Origin: Grifola frondosa
Lineage: Eukaryota; Basidiomycota; Agaricomycetes; Polyporales; Grifolaceae
Direction: 5' to 3'
NCBI GenBank assembly: GCA_001683735.1
Contig: LUGG01000027.1
Span: 434,001-498,000, forward strand
DNA length: 64,000 bases
A program made the translations under genes and the position numbers. This document shows, piece by piece, positions 1 through 12,930 of the stretch. The notes under the pieces were generated by a model. The model worked only from the letters and a program-made list of their open reading frames with translations, ran no database searches and was not told where the DNA came from. Positions within the stretch are counted from its first letter, which is position 1. Every line of letters begins with the position of its first letter.

Positions 1-950
1 CGATGGATCTGCGCATGGATGTCTTAGGTCGAGTTCAATCGCGCCTGTGACATAATACTGTTATGAGATTGGTTCGACCGATATCCACCTGCAGCTCTCC
101 CTCGGTGACAGCCTCGTCTCTCGTCTCTCAACATGCCTTCTACGGAAGTCAATAACCGACGCCGGCCTGGCTGTTCTCACTTCAGGTCTTCCAATCCAAC
201 TTGAGCATCTTCTCCCGCCGATCTCTTCCTGTTATCCTCCATCATTGACGTCCTGGCTCCTTCAATTACAATCCATACTCGTCGGTTGGAGCGCGTCTCG
301 CGCTTGGCTCTATCCGCATGCGGCATAATCAACCTGTTCTATTCATACAATCCGGTGAGTGAGTCAATATATCTGCCTCTTTCCACGCATGCTTCTATGC
401 GTCGCACTGTCTGCCCTTTTGTGATACCCAATATTGACTCGCCATCTCCAAAGTACACAAACCTTCCTGAATAGTACACCTCACCAAAGTCGGCGCAATC
501 TCCCAGTTATTGACCGTGGCTGTCCAGAGCCCGACACCAAGTGCTAGAGACCTCCATGCATGACACAATATCAGCGCCGCCTCACCTGGTATCACGTATT
601 TCACCTCACGCTCAGTGGAATAGCACACCACACCGGAAGCGCACAAGTGAGATATCCGAAGCACTCGATCGGGAATGCTGCTCACACCATGCATTCTCCA
701 GGACGCGAGCAAGCACGAAACGCCACTGTCCCAAAGGGTCCGTGGACAGCGACGCTCAGCGTGGAACGTCGAGAGGTCGGAGGCGTCGTTCGGGTTGTTC
801 GTTGATGAGTTCGCGCGGATTTGACCTAGCTGTGCGCATGTCTGGTTGCTGTCAAACGCAGGCGAAGCCGTCTATATGGGACACGGCAGGAAGCAGGTTT
901 TGGAACCCATGCTGACACTTGGTACTGCATGCATGTAGCTGCTGCTGTTC
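1..950 (-). repeat. Duplicon block X, inverted copy
   Basis: This stretch is a diverged reverse-complement copy of sequence at about 13.03-13.79 kb and 31.56-32.84 kb, lying beyond the DUS3 fragment in each module. Shared landmarks include a stretch around 740-850 that matches, inverted, 13.05-13.20 kb and 31.64-31.75 kb, and a stretch around 180-290 that matches 13.52-13.70 and 32.60-32.75 kb. Small open frames occur on both strands but none resembles a known protein and they are not conserved between the copies. I see no gene here. Confidence 0.7.
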
Positions 951-959
951 TGTCTATGG

Positions 960-1815
960 TGGAATGAAAATCAGCGTTACCTGCCTGTCAACAGACTCTG
1001 GGTCCAAATCTAGATTGGTTCGTATCGGCGTCGCGACGATTCACCTGCGGAAGGGCAACTGAAGACGGTAAAATGACACTTTGTTTGTGGATCCCGCAAG
1101 ATGTCCCTTCACCGTATCGCGGATGACAGCATCACGAGTGCCCGAGAAAAGGAAGAGAGCTCACCGAATTTGTCGGCGTCACTACATCTATCATCCACGA
1201 CCAGTGGGAGCGCAACATGAGATAGTAGATAGGTGTGAGAATGATAATTGAACTTATCGGCGACGTGCCTGGATATCCGCAAACGTCCAAGAAAAATTAA
1301 CCAAGAACAATTTCTCCATGCTGTCTGCAAGTTGGATGCCGAAAATTGACTCAGATTGAGTAAGAGTCAGTCTGTTTGGGATCCTTAGAGGAAATACAAT
1401 GCAAGCCACATCGTTAGAAACTTATTATTTAACACAAAAGAAACCCACTGCCTCCTATGTGATATGGCGCCGAAGTCGACGCACAGACTATGAGATAGCT
1501 GATAGGAATGCCTGCATTATCTGGCAGTGTATTATGAAGTTGCAACGTACCAGATAACTCACGGACAGCGATCAGCTTGGCCATCTGTAAGACGGCGAGG
1601 AACCATTGAACGCGTTGCGCGTGACTCCCAGGTTTTGCTTCAGGAATCGTTTGCAGCTTCCAGGTATACGTGCGCGATCGGATGCGGGTGATGAACAAGG
1701 CTCGCCATGTCCGTGACATCCACACATCACAGGTGAGGAACGCTGTTTCATTGATGATTCTGGATGTATGAGGAGTATTGAACGTTGAAGTTTGAACGAT
1801 GTAGACTGAAGGCAC
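960..1815 (-). pseudogene. DUS3 fragment P1 (broken tRNA-dihydrouridine synthase copy)
   Basis: Read on the minus strand, this matches internal exons of the intact DUS3 at 48.76-51.44 kb. About 1640-1690 resembles the stretch before [11 protein letters not shown]. About 1470-1530 resembles the exon [13 protein letters not shown] (here CASTSAPYHIGGS). About 1375-1410 resembles the exon beginning [14 protein letters not shown]. The frame is lost at several points, and no zinc finger, catalytic NCGCP motif or C-terminus is present, so it cannot encode a working enzyme. It lies head-to-head with NLR A, as the real DUS3 lies head-to-head with NLR C. The same piece recurs at 12.16-12.93 kb in the opposite orientation. 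Confidence 0.7.
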
Positions 1816-2376
1816 AAGCGCTCAAAGGCGTGAGCCGGCGACGGGCGCCAAATATGCCAGCTTTTCGCGATCACTTTCTTACTGCTGGTTTTTGTTTTCC
1901 AACTCTCAGCTGAGACGCTTGAGAATGTTGTCATTGAAGACTCGACCTAGCGCTTCGATTGTTCGTATTCTGAGCAGGAAGAACTCATTCCCTGTGGAGG
2001 GCTTGTCATCAACGCATAGCATTGAACTACAGGTCCATCGTTTCCAACTTGAATCGCACGCGCTGGTTAGGTGTGGCGCGTTGAATGATTTTGTGCGGTA
2101 GTTGTCCGCCATTAATCTCTCCGCGACTCGGTGGCGCCTCTTCCAGCGCCTCTTGGTCTCTATCGTAGCGTCTTTCTAAGTCAAAAATATCACATTTGAC
2201 AAGCATGGAAGTTGGTTTGAGACCTGCGCTTTTCCTCGTGTTTTCTGCATGCCTTCCTTCGCCCGGTGAATCCTCACCCCACCTCTCACTTTCTCTCTTC
2301 CATAGCCTGACCCGACATCCAGTATACGTTACCTCGAAACACGGAACATTTATTGCTCCTTGCTCTCGGCACAAGG
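1816..2376. other. Intergenic spacer between DUS3 fragment and NLR A
   Basis: About 560 bases upstream of NLR A. The part nearest the DUS3 fragment (about 1816-1860) still matches 12.16-12.19 kb. The rest is open on the minus strand for up to 118 codons without family resemblance or conservation elsewhere in the window. It should contain the NLR A promoter, but I recognise no specific element. Confidence 0.4.
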
Positions 2377-5300
2377 ATGCCACCAGCTATTCAAATCAAT
2401 GGTGAGTACTCGTTTAAATTCTGCAATGTGATTCTCATTTGAATGCATCTACCAGGTGTCTCCATTCGGCATCTCGACTCCAACCGTAACCGAAGAAATC
2501 ACACAAACTCAAAAAGACCGACGTGTTTCTTCGATTCACTTTCAAGCAATCTCCACTTCACGAGACCACTTCATGCAAGACTTCTGCGAGCGACTCGTGG
2601 AGGCAGTGGGATACTTCGATTTCTATGTGAGTCGTTGCAGAATATAACGGTTCTCTGCTTGGTCTAATGCACAGTAGCCATGATTTCAACAGATTCACCG
2701 TACAAGTGGTGCGGAAGCGAATATTTCACAGAAATGTGGTGTTAGGACATGTTGACGTGGACTGTGCAAGCTTTGCAGTGGTCGACACAGATGCCACATG
2801 CGGTATGATTCCATTGGTTACGGTCATTACAACACCAACTGAGCCGAAATTTCATATCTCACAGAGAAAACATTCACCCTAACTTCGGCAGATGGAAATC
2901 CCCCGACACTCAAGATCACCATTGCGTTCTCTGGTCTCCGAATCAGTACGTCAACTCAACTGCATGTGGTAATTGATCTAAATACATGACTTATAGAGAC
3001 AACCGATCAAGTGCCCGGCGAACCGGAAATCCCTCAACATTCTTCGTTGAAATCCCCTGAAAGAGGCCAAGAAACCCTCCTCGAGTCTCCTACATTGTCG
3101 GTTACCCCCGCAGTCGATGCAGGTGTGCGCTTGAGAGAGGTCAACGATCACATCAATTCGGCTCGCAAGGTCACATCGGGTTCTCCCAAATGGGTGGAGA
3201 AGTTCGACAAGTCTCGCGGGTATATGGATATAGTCGTGCAGATGGTCGAAAGCATTGCAGAAGTGAGTGCAGAGCTTGTTCAGAAGTCCCAGTTCTCACA
3301 AACTGTCGATGTAGCTCCATCCCATGGCCAAGATCGCCGTCAAGGCTCTCACGATGGCATATGATGTAGATACATTTATTTTCTGAACTGCTCTTCCATT
3401 CGACTCATAGTCTTTGCGCGCGATAGGTTGTAAAACAAGAAGCAGACATACACGACAGCTTACAGAATCTGGTTTCTTCCATGGAAGAAATGCTTGCCGC
3501 TCTAGCTGCCCTCCATGATTTCCACGACGTCTTGGACAAGATCAAGATACTCGAAGACACAATCGAACACGCGATCAAGAACGTCGAAGCCTGCGCAGAT
3601 TTCATTTGTAATATTCTCAACGTAATTTTCCAGGTATGCTTAACTGTTCGGTATATCCCCATCGACTCATCCGCCGTAACTTTCAGACAAGATGATATGG
3701 CAACCTTTAACGAAGGATCGCATCGAAGAGTTGAAGGCGTCGTTTTCTACTCTGAGGCTACGTCTCATCGAGGCAGTCGGCGTACAAAATTTGCAAGGTG
3801 TTTATGACTCCAAGGCGGTCGGCGTAGGGAATTTGAAAGTGGCTCTGGACACCAGAGCTGATGAAGGTAGGGTTGTTAATCTATAATGTTGCCATCTGAC
3901 TGAAAATTTCCCTCTAGCTCTACAGAAGCTACCTCGAGCTGCCGCCGCTAATTACGATGCAAGCCTGCAATGTCTGGTGGGCACGCGAATGGACATCCTG
4001 GATAGGATATTCGAATGGATCGACAACACGGAATCTGGACGGAACGTGTTCTGGCTGAAAGCAATTGCCGGGAGCGGCAAGCTACCATAGCTTCGACTGT
4101 CGCTTCGCATTTGGATTCTGAACAAGGGGCGCACCCACGTCATCGGAGTTTGGGTGCAGCATTCTTCTGCAAACGTGATGATGAGGAACTCCGCCGACCG
4201 GACTTGCTTTGGTCCACCATCGCCTTCCATCTCGCACACGCGTATGCGCCTCTCAAACCATATATTCTGCACTCTATCGATGTCAACCCCGACATTGGCA
4301 AATCGCCTATTGCAAATCAATTTCAGAAATTGATAGTCGGACCACTCTCTTCCTTCAAACCCTCTAGCTCTGAGGCGACTCCTGCCATTGTGATTGTCAT
4401 CGACGCACTCACGAAGTGGTGATTCTTCAAGTCGCGATTCTATATTACGCTGTCTGGCTGGCCAATTCACAACACTTCCTTCGTGGGTCAAGATTCTGGT
4501 GACGAGCAGGCCAGAAAGCGACATCAAAAAGTCGTTGAATCATGTCAAAGACATACTACCGCTGGACACATCGAACCAAGAACAGCGCTCAGATGTTGCA
4601 AAATATATCCGTCATCGTATCGAGGAAATGAAAAAGGATGCTGTGTTAAAACCCGATTCGCTGGGACCAAACAAAACGGAGGACCTAATCACTCGTTCGG
4701 ATGGTTTGTTCATCTGGGCAAGACTGTCGCTCGATTTCATCAGCAAGCATCGGAACCCGGAGAAAGCGCTCGATTTTGTGCTGTCGGATGTGTCGTCGTC
4801 AACGACGAGTGACAGGCACGATCATAGACAACTGGACATATTGTATGGCACCGTTCTCCACGACGCATGCAAAGATGGCGTAGATCCCGGCCGAGAGTCG
4901 CAGGAGAACACCGAACTGATCCTTCGTGTATTGGGATCGGCTGTTGTTGCGAGGGTTCCTCTGTCGTTCGCGAATCTCAGTTGCCTGATTGCAGATGGCA
5001 GCTTTGACGCAACGGAAATTGTGTGGGCTATCGAGAGGTTGGGGTCCGTTCTACCCACACACGGAGACTCCCAGATCGTCCGGGTCATCCATCCATCATT
5101 CATCGACTTTCTCACTACCAAAAAACGTGCCCAGACATTTTTCATTGATACCTCCGACTTCAACCTCTCGATGTGTCGCGCATCTCTGCAATTGATGCAC
5201 AGGGAGCTCAAACATGATATCTGCGCAATCGGGGATGCCTCACTGCTAAACACGGAGATTCCAACGACGAAGCGACGGACGCTGTATGAGAAACGTCCGC

Positions 5301-7400
5301 TGCTGTACTCCTGCCAGTTCTGGGGTGACCACTTGGCCGACTCGGAATCGATTGTCGATGACGTCGTGGCTTTGGTGGAGTTGTTCTTCATGCAACATCT
5401 ATTGCAGTGGTTCGAAGTCCTCAGCCTCGCTGATGCGTTGGAGTGTGCACTTCCGGCTTTGGCCAAAATCGAAGCGAGCTTTAACGTGAGTGACGCAGCA
5501 TTCACTGCTGTCGACTCGCTAATCCTTGCCCTGCCAGGAACTTTCCAGAGCTCTTGCCGACGAGAGACGTATGACGACGATCTCCCTCGGATGTCGCGAT
5601 GCCACCAGATTTCTCCGCTACCACTATTCAATCATCCGCCTATCCGCTTTGCACGCATACATCTCCGCGCTTGCCTTCACTCCATCAAAGTCATGGATTG
5701 CACAGCAGTACATCCCGAAATATCTACCGCCCTTGCGCGTCACTGTCGGTGTGGACCACTTCTGGTCTCCTCAGGTTCTTATCTTTGACAGGCACGAGTG
5801 GCAGGTCTTGGCCGCCCGCTTTTCTCCGGATAAGCGGAACATTGCATCCATTGACGATTACGGCACCATTCATGTATGGAATACTGATAGCGGCCACATC
5901 TTCCTGACGATGAGCTACCCATACCTATACGATGGATGCAACACAGGTTCGCTAAGTTTCTCCCCGGATGGAAAGCATTTGGTGACGGAAATCCGTGGTT
6001 ACCCGACACTGGTTTGGAGCACTGAGACTGGCGACAAATACGAAAGGCAGCTGCAAGAGAGATCTGGTGGGCCTGTTTCCTGGTCCCTAGATGGGCGGTT
6101 TATCGTCTCTGTTGATGGCGACGGTCACGGAATGGTCTGGAGTGGCACAACTTTTGAAATAATCGAAAAGGCTTTCGAGTCGCTGAAGGGGCATGGACGC
6201 ATCCACCGAGTCGAATTTTCTAGTGACAGCAAGTGGCTAGCTACAGCAGCAAGCGATGGATCCACGCACATCCGGGATGTCCAGACCTGGGATGAGATAC
6301 ATAGGACGATGGATGCTACATATTCAGAGGGAGGTGAAAGAGATTTCGTGGCTCTCGCATTCTCTCCAGATCGGCGCAAGCTTGCATGGTTTCCCGGTGA
6401 TCGCGATAAAGTGACCATATGGGACATTGAACGCGACACGATCTCCCACCTGCCTATCCGCCACCCTGACGATGGTTCCGAAGGACGCTCTCTTGTATTC
6501 TCACCCGACGGGAGTACATTGGTAGTTGGATGTGAAAGTGGTCTCCTGACGGTGCGCGACGTAGCGACTGGCACAATCCTTCACGACCTGAAAGGCCACG
6601 GAGTTCGTGTCAATGGTGTCGAATTTGCGAACATGGCGAGCAACACCATGTTGCTATCGTACTCCAATGATCGCACTGTCAGACTGTGGGATGTCGGGAC
6701 AGTCAATCTGTCCACAGGGAGTTCCGACGAGGGGCCTATGTCGGTACATTGCTCGATCTCTGCTGACGGACGGTCTCTTGCGGCGTGGGATGACGACGGC
6801 CCGTGTTTCATCTGGGATACGCGCACTGGCACGAAGTTACAGCTGCCATACGTGAGCGATGGGACGCGAGTCAACTTAGCCGTCTTCTCGCCTGATAGGC
6901 GGCGCCTGGCTATTCTCGACGTCAACGAAGAGCTACTTTTTCTGTGGGATGTAGAAAATCGCACTGCTCTACCGTGCTCCATCCCCGCGGATGAGGTGAA
7001 GGCCTGGGCTGCTGCCGCGATCTGTAACTTGAGTGTGAAGGTCGAACCAAGTTTGATGTCATTCTCCCCCGATGGGCCTCAACAGACACATTCTTCGGAT
7101 ATGTCTCAACTGGTAGCCATTTGGACAGAAGCATACGATGACGGCTGGATATATGCAGGGACGGACTCCAGCCGAATGCGACTGTGCTATCTTCCTGCTT
7201 TGCACAGGACCAGCTATGAGCCTTTCTTTCCTAGGAAATGCATGACCGGTGCTGGAACTCACGTAGCCACGATTTGTATCGCTGCGCACTTCAGGCTCAC
7301 GATATTGGACCTGGAGGGGCTTCTTCGCATGGTCCCGCAATCGTACCGTTTCTTAGGAGAGCACGCGGTAAACCTGCCGTACGTATATTTCGCTGAATGA
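2377..7400 (+). CDS. NLR-like receptor A: C2-like / helical / NACHT / WD40 (frame breaks)
   Basis: Predicted cytosolic STAND NTPase of the fungal NLR type. The start is a 25-nt first exon (2377-2401, MPPAIQIN), a layout shared with copies B and C. Exons up to about 2945 encode a C2-like beta domain (VFLRFTFKQS, RFTVQVV). Exons from 2997 to about 3870 encode helical and coiled segments (MEEMLAALAALHDFHD). The NACHT domain starts near 3920 with P-loop AIAGSGK, and the Walker B region is VIVIVIDAL. The stretch GLFIWARLSLDFI is typical of fungal NACHT proteins. After an intron at about 5486-5537 comes a WD40 array of roughly ten blades to the stop. Compared with B and C, single bases are missing near 2512 (A run), 3607, 4081 (inside the P-loop) and twice near 4405-4415. 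TGA at 7398 ends it about six residues before the shared end. The WD40 exon is the cleanest of the three copies. The ligand is unknown; a role in non-self recognition is inferred from the family. Confidence 0.8.
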
Positions 7401-9384
7401 TACTGCTACCAGTGCTGAGTCGATACGGAACAGGCAATTGTATTCCTCCATGTCAGATGATGCTACCAGCGCATTGGGGAAATCCTGTGAGGATGCAGGT
7501 TCCCATAGACCTTATCTCGGGATGAAGTACGACTTCCACGGACGAGAATGAAGATGAGGAAGAGGAAGCAGTGTAGACGATCGCTGCAGGTGACTCACGT
7601 CTCGTACGATGGTATACTTCACCATGAATGTTGAACTAAAATAAATCTAGGATGGTTCGGACAGCATCTCTTGGGGAACTCCCAGCTAGCTTGAGTCTGA
7701 GACAGTCCGCATTAAAGATGTGGCGGTCGAATCGACAAGCATTTCCGGCACTCATACATAATCCACGGGTCTCAGTCTGCGAGGGAACAACGAGATGGCG
7801 CTGTATTCGGTTCAAAGGTACACTAACGAGACAAAGTGGTATGGTGCTGCTCTCCGCGTGTAAGATACGTTCCTATCACCCTCGGTAACATGGTACTATT
7901 GCACGGCTCGCTGCAGACCGTGCATAGATCCTGCTGTAAGGTCGTGCCGTATCTCGGCGTAATATATTGGAACGAAAGAATTCACATTTACGTACCGGAA
8001 TTTAAGCTACGGAAGGCCCGACGAGAGAATATCTTAGGGCGCGAGGTTTCAGCGTCTGAATAGTCACATATTACGGTAATTATTCCATGTGTGCATTTTG
8101 CGATGCCATCCGCCGTCTCCAGTAGCCACTCGTGTCCCTAAGGATGTGCGGTGTCGTGTTCAGCAAATATCTAGCGCCGAAATGTTCTGAGGATGTCCAC
8201 CGTCATTCGACATGTTCATAGTATATGAATACTAACATCAGAACATGCCATATATATCCACTATGCATTGCGCTGGACACGCCTGGACTGATTGGGTCGC
8301 TGGATCAAGCGAGATGGACATCTGTGGTGGTTTTTGTCACGTATGTCAATTGTATGTGGCGAACAATTGGATAAGCAAAGCGGGCTTGCTGCGAAAAAAA
8401 GGTAGCCCATTGTCGCACGCAGGACCAGACGAGGAGCAGGAGATAGGACCACTCACGTTGGACGACGGCTGCGAACGATAGAGTCTAGTGCGGAGTCAGC
8501 CATTAAATGATAGTTTGCACTGTGTTTCAATTTGTCGCTGCACATGTCATGAGCGTATATGAGGATGCGATGGAGAGACGATATGGGTGTGCGTACGAGT
8601 AACGAGTAACGTCCACCCTTGAAACTCCTCGAGGGTGTTTTATTCTCCACGAACCCGATCCTGCCGTGCTCATAGCACTAACCAAGGAGCCACCCTGGTG
8701 AACAAATGCCACTGCCGTGCAGATAATCAAATACACTCTCAACCACCTCATCTCCCGCCAGCTCTTCCACGCCGCTGATATTCGCCTCCATTAGTTTAGA
8801 CATTGTCATCCTGGACCACCGTTCTGCTCACCTTGCAGGACACTAATACGCGTATTACACCCAGCCCGCACACTCTGCGTCGTCCGGCATCACGGGCCTT
8901 CTTTCTTGCAGCTGAATCGGCCCTCAGAGAATGGGTCGCCCAACGGCGAATGCGTATATGGATTTAACACCTGCGCTAGCGCTGTAGCCGAAGCCCGCCC
9001 TGTGAACAGAAGCAACACACACATGGTGCGCATGGCACAAGGCGAGGGAGGTGAACAAAGTGGAAGTGGGCGAGGAAGACGGCGTGCTCGAGTACGCCCG
9101 GTATGCCGAGGGCCCGCTGAAGATTTGTCAGACACATTGTCATTGAGCAGAGTTCTGAATTTGATTTGGTAGGAGGAAGTGATGACCTTTATTATTCTGC
9201 GCTGTGCATTTCGGCGGAGGTGCCTAAGGTCTTACGCGTCGTGAAGGAGGAGGCGAAGCGTCTAGGGCATATGCGTAAGAGCGCCGACATGCAACTCATC
9301 AGACCGTCGTCGGACATGTGCGTCAAAATTTCTATCGATGGGCTGCATGATAGACAAAGCGATGATGGACCAACATTAATGTTG
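7401..9384 (-). repeat. NLR 3' flank ('tail' block), inverted relative to 40.74-42.82 kb
   Basis: This follows NLR A and matches, in inverted orientation, the sequence following NLR C. Near the gene both copies keep an acidic-coding stretch (7545-7576 here; DENEDEEEEAV then stop in one frame). Further out, 8.28-8.50 kb pairs with 41.75-41.95 kb, and 8.88-9.15 kb pairs with 41.15-41.40 kb. Small ORFs exist on both strands (for example 8245-8481 plus, 8890-9135 minus) but are not maintained in frame between copies. NLR B has a different 3' flank. No secure gene. Confidence 0.65.
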
Positions 9385-9650
9385 GTCGTACACCGCACCC
9401 AGTGTTCTCGGCGTCGGACATCGGGCACCGGGTTCTCGGGGCTTGACGAAAACATGGTATAGGCGAGAAGTTCGGAAAAATATAAGGCGGCACTCCGCGG
9501 CGGATTGGGAGTGATAGTGAGCCGGGAGAGGGACTGACCAGGACCAAGTGACGAAAGCAAAACGAGATGTGTTTGGTGAGATTAGATCGAGTTCGATCGC
9601 GATTTGCCGGATTCGATTGTGTGTTAAGGTTCGCGACTGTTGACGACTTG
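9385..9650 (-). repeat. Block T, inverted copy
   Basis: A roughly 250-bp block found four times: here inverted, and direct at about 18.33, 34.57 and 40.49 kb. In reading orientation its best conserved part starts with GAACCTTAAC, followed by a stretch containing CGATCGAACTCGATCTAATC and then GTTTTGCTTTCGTC, with later similarity through a CCGATGCCCG-like motif. It could be a shared promoter and first-exon segment, or a terminal piece of a decayed mobile element. No protein is recognised. Confidence 0.65.
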
Positions 9651-12159
9651 TTTTTCACTTTCACGGCATGTCCCGCTGCGTCCGTTGCGTCCATCTCGAC
9701 TACACTGACTATACGCAGTACACTCTGGTCCTCTTGGCGTATTGCTTGCAGTCTTCATCAGCATCGATCATCCGTTGGCCTTCCTCATTCTGCTTGTTTC
9801 TGCACTTCTCCACCATGTTTCTCTGAAGCTCAGGCTCTTCTTTGCAGGCTACCATTATGTTTGATGCACGCGAGCTGACCGCGGAGGAAGTTTCAGGGCA
9901 CTGCCGCAAATATGGAATGTTGAGTATCAGGTGAGCATCTTGTCGAAGGTTTCATAGATCATGATATGCTGATATTGCGGCAGATGCCTCCACGTTTTTC
10001 CTGATCACTGCTCGAGCATTCCGGTACTAGTCGCTCCACCAGTCTCTCCATCCCATCAATGTCGCATACCTCTCTTCTTTTGTCGATTGTCCCCCACATC
10101 CCACCAAAGGGTGTCCATGAATCCTACGACATTTGCTGGCCCAATCTGTGCAGAGCGCCATCGTCGAACGCGTCACCCTATGACTACTCGTCTTTTTCGA
10201 CGCTCATACATTCACACGTATCATCTTGAGGTGGATATTCTCACGATGCGACTCCCTCTTCAACCACTTCACCTTTCCTGTGACTGGGAGCCAACCCCGC
10301 CGTCGTTCTCGCTTTCCATCGAGATGCATATCATATATGTTTTCCTTCCCTTCCATATTCCTACCTATTTCATCATTAGGTGCGGATATAAATCATCCTG
10401 TAAAATGTACGCTGCGATCCGCCTCCTTGTCAGCGATGTCGTTTTTGAAGCACGTTGGTTGGTATTTCGAAGTTCTAGGTTTTGGGTGCTGCGCTCACCC
10501 TGGATATCTTCCCCCGATTCTCGTCCGTTCAACCACATTGAACATGTATCGAATCGCTCGGCATTATCTACATCACTGCCTCCACACTGCATCCTACGTG
10601 TTTTCTTGTCGACATTATGTTCTCCTGCGCACGAATGAACGAGATGCACGCGGTATGTGCTCTATTTATTCTACCTAGTTCGTGCATGAGTACCATATCA
10701 TTTCTGACACTGACTGCTTGTTTTAATATCTTTTGAGTCCATGTTGCGGGACTCTTGCGTCGTGAATCATGTTGAGCTATTCGTGAAGGATTTCTGACCG
10801 CCCGATGGTGTTCGCTCCTTGCCGTCTCATCGTCCAAAACCGTGTACGTGCAGGATTACCGCTTGGACACTGGCAACATCGTACTCCTGTCCCGCCAAGT
10901 CCAGCTTCTCGTCGTTGTCGATACTTATACTACGTCGTCGACTTCCCATTCCGCTCGGCCGCCTACATAGCGCGCCGTGTGTTCCCCCGTGGTCCCCTTC
11001 CAGTGATGTTCGGGATGGAATTGTCCAGCCTGCTTGTCAGATCACGCGCTTGATACCGTTCCTACTTTCTTATAGAGAATGTTGACCCTGCAAGATATTG
11101 CGTCGTGTCAGCGACATGGGCAAAATGTTCTTCGGACTTACTCTGCTGGTATTCGCGTACGTTGTTTCACTTTTTCTCTTTGTTTTCACAAAACCAGGTG
11201 TTCACTGGTTCTACAGCTACCACAGCTCGGGCGCGCGTGCATATCCCGGCGGAGTGGATCGATGAATCGATGGATGGTCATATGACGTCGAGACTGGAGA
11301 CAGCGATCGTGTGTGGTGGGCAGGCGAGCTGTCACAATCAGTGTAAGTAAGTACGCCGTAGAGACTCTCCAGACGCCCTTCTGGATGCCGTGGGTAGCAG
11401 TCTCTGGATTGCAGAACGGGCGCGATCCTGCCTGTCAACCGGTACGCCCACTCTGTTCTCAACCTAAATTGTTGCTTCCGCGCTACTGACGGCGATAACC
11501 ATGAGATGACTGCATACGAGTCCGATCGACTTTACGAACCATGATCGGACTGGATCCAATCGTGGCGCCGTCATCATCATTGTTGGTCTCTGTGACACCA
11601 CCGCGGAGTCTGCTTCATGGCCGGTTCACTGTGGAACATATCCTATATCGACTTCCATCTCCGGCCCAGCTCAAGTGTACACATCTGCATGCGTCATAGC
11701 CTTGCTCGCGATCAAGCTGATAGACGTCTCTCCCTCCACTCATTCTCTGTCCATGCTCCGTTCCTGTGTGCACTCATCCTTGCCAGTCTCTCGTCTAAGC
11801 CGGACAGACTCTCTTTGTATGTCCTATATCTTATCTAAATTCGACCGATAAGCTGACCTTACTGCTAGCGCTCTGCGTGTTGCTTGGACGCTTTAGTTGG
11901 GGAAACAGTGAGTGGTGTTGTCTCTCACGGAGCGGCGTATATCGTTTCACTGCATCCTTCCTCATTGCTTCGGCAACCCTGAGAGTACTACGAGCGACTG
12001 CTGCGGACATGCAGTCCGCGACACATTCATGTTAGGTATGCAATTGCCTTTGCAATTTATCTCGTCCATTTTTCTCGCCTATTGCACTGCGACCGGCAGA
12101 GGACGGATGTATGGTCTCTCTGAAGACAACTGGATGATTAATTTGTTGTTGCCGTTGCA
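9651..12159 (-). repeat. Inverted copy of blocks Q and M (matches about 36.57-40.08 kb)
   Basis: Landmarks in inverted register: 10.13 pairs with 40.04 kb, 10.2-10.4 with 39.5-39.7 kb, 10.66-10.76 with 39.05-39.13 kb, 10.85-11.0 with 37.86-37.93 kb, and 12.0-12.15 with 36.6-36.7 kb. The 9.65-10.08 kb part has no partner that I can see. Block M keeps weak coding character in all copies, including hydrophobic runs such as FGLTVLVFAYVVSLVLCVF in the copy at 21.6 kb. Stops and shifts fall in different places in each copy. I take it as a decayed gene or element of unknown family. The copy ends abruptly near 12.16 kb against a DUS3 fragment. Confidence 0.6.
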
Positions 12160-12930
12160 TATTTGGCGCCCGCCGAGTCACACCTTTGAAATTTGACGCT
12201 TGCGCATTCACTCTCCTCGAGATGGTTCAACGTTCAAATACTCCTCATACATCCAGAATCGTCAATGAAATAGCATTCCCCACTAGTGATACATCAACAT
12301 CTTGGACATGGAAAACCTCGTTCGGTACCCACATCCGATCGCGGATGTATACCTGGAAGCTGCAAACGATTCCTGAAGTAAAACCTGGGAGTCACGCCTA
12401 ACGCGTTCAATGGTTCCTCGCCATCTTAGAGATGGCCCAGCTGATCGCTGTCCGTAAGTTATATGGTACGCTGCAACTTCATGATACACTGCCGGCTTAC
12501 CCAGACATCCCTATCAGCCGCTTCATAGTCTGTGTCGACTTCGGCGCCGATATCACATACGGAGGCAGTGAGTTCCCTTTGCGTCGAATAATAAGTTTCT
12601 AATGATGTGGTTTGCATTGTATTTCCTCTAAGGATCCCAAACAGACTGGCCCCTACTCGATCGGGGTGAAAGTTCGACATTCAAATTGCAGGCACAATGG
12701 GAATTTCATGTTGCACTCTCACCGATGTAGTGAGCCGACAAATTTGGTGAGCTCTATTTTTTTCGGCACTTGTAACGCCGTCGTCCGCGATACGGCGAAG
12801 AGAAAGAGACACCTTGCCAGATCCACAAACTGAAGTGTCTTTTTACCATCTTCTTGCCCTTCCGCAGGGGAGTCGTCGCGATGCGGACACGGAGCAGTCT
12901 ATATTTGGATCCGGAGTCTGTTGAAAACGC
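12160..12930 (+). pseudogene. DUS3 fragment P4
   Basis: Plus-strand relict of internal DUS3 exons. It contains the region before LKELQTIP (about 12.33-12.40 kb), the [17 protein letters not shown] exon (about 12.50-12.57 kb) and the [10 protein letters not shown] exon (about 12.62-12.66 kb). It also has FDIQIAG, which corresponds to FGVQIAG of the intact gene (about 12.67-12.70 kb). Frames are broken, and both the N-terminal zinc fingers and the catalytic core are missing. It is an inverted copy of P1 (960-1815). The left junction with block M near 12.16 kb lies where a head-to-head NLR would be expected, and none is present. Confidence 0.7.

Noticed and set aside
4822..5631. 269-codon minus-strand ORF opposite NLR A
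   Set aside because: It is antisense to the NACHT/WD40 linker exon of NLR A; its similarity to an antisense frame in NLR B only mirrors the coding strand.
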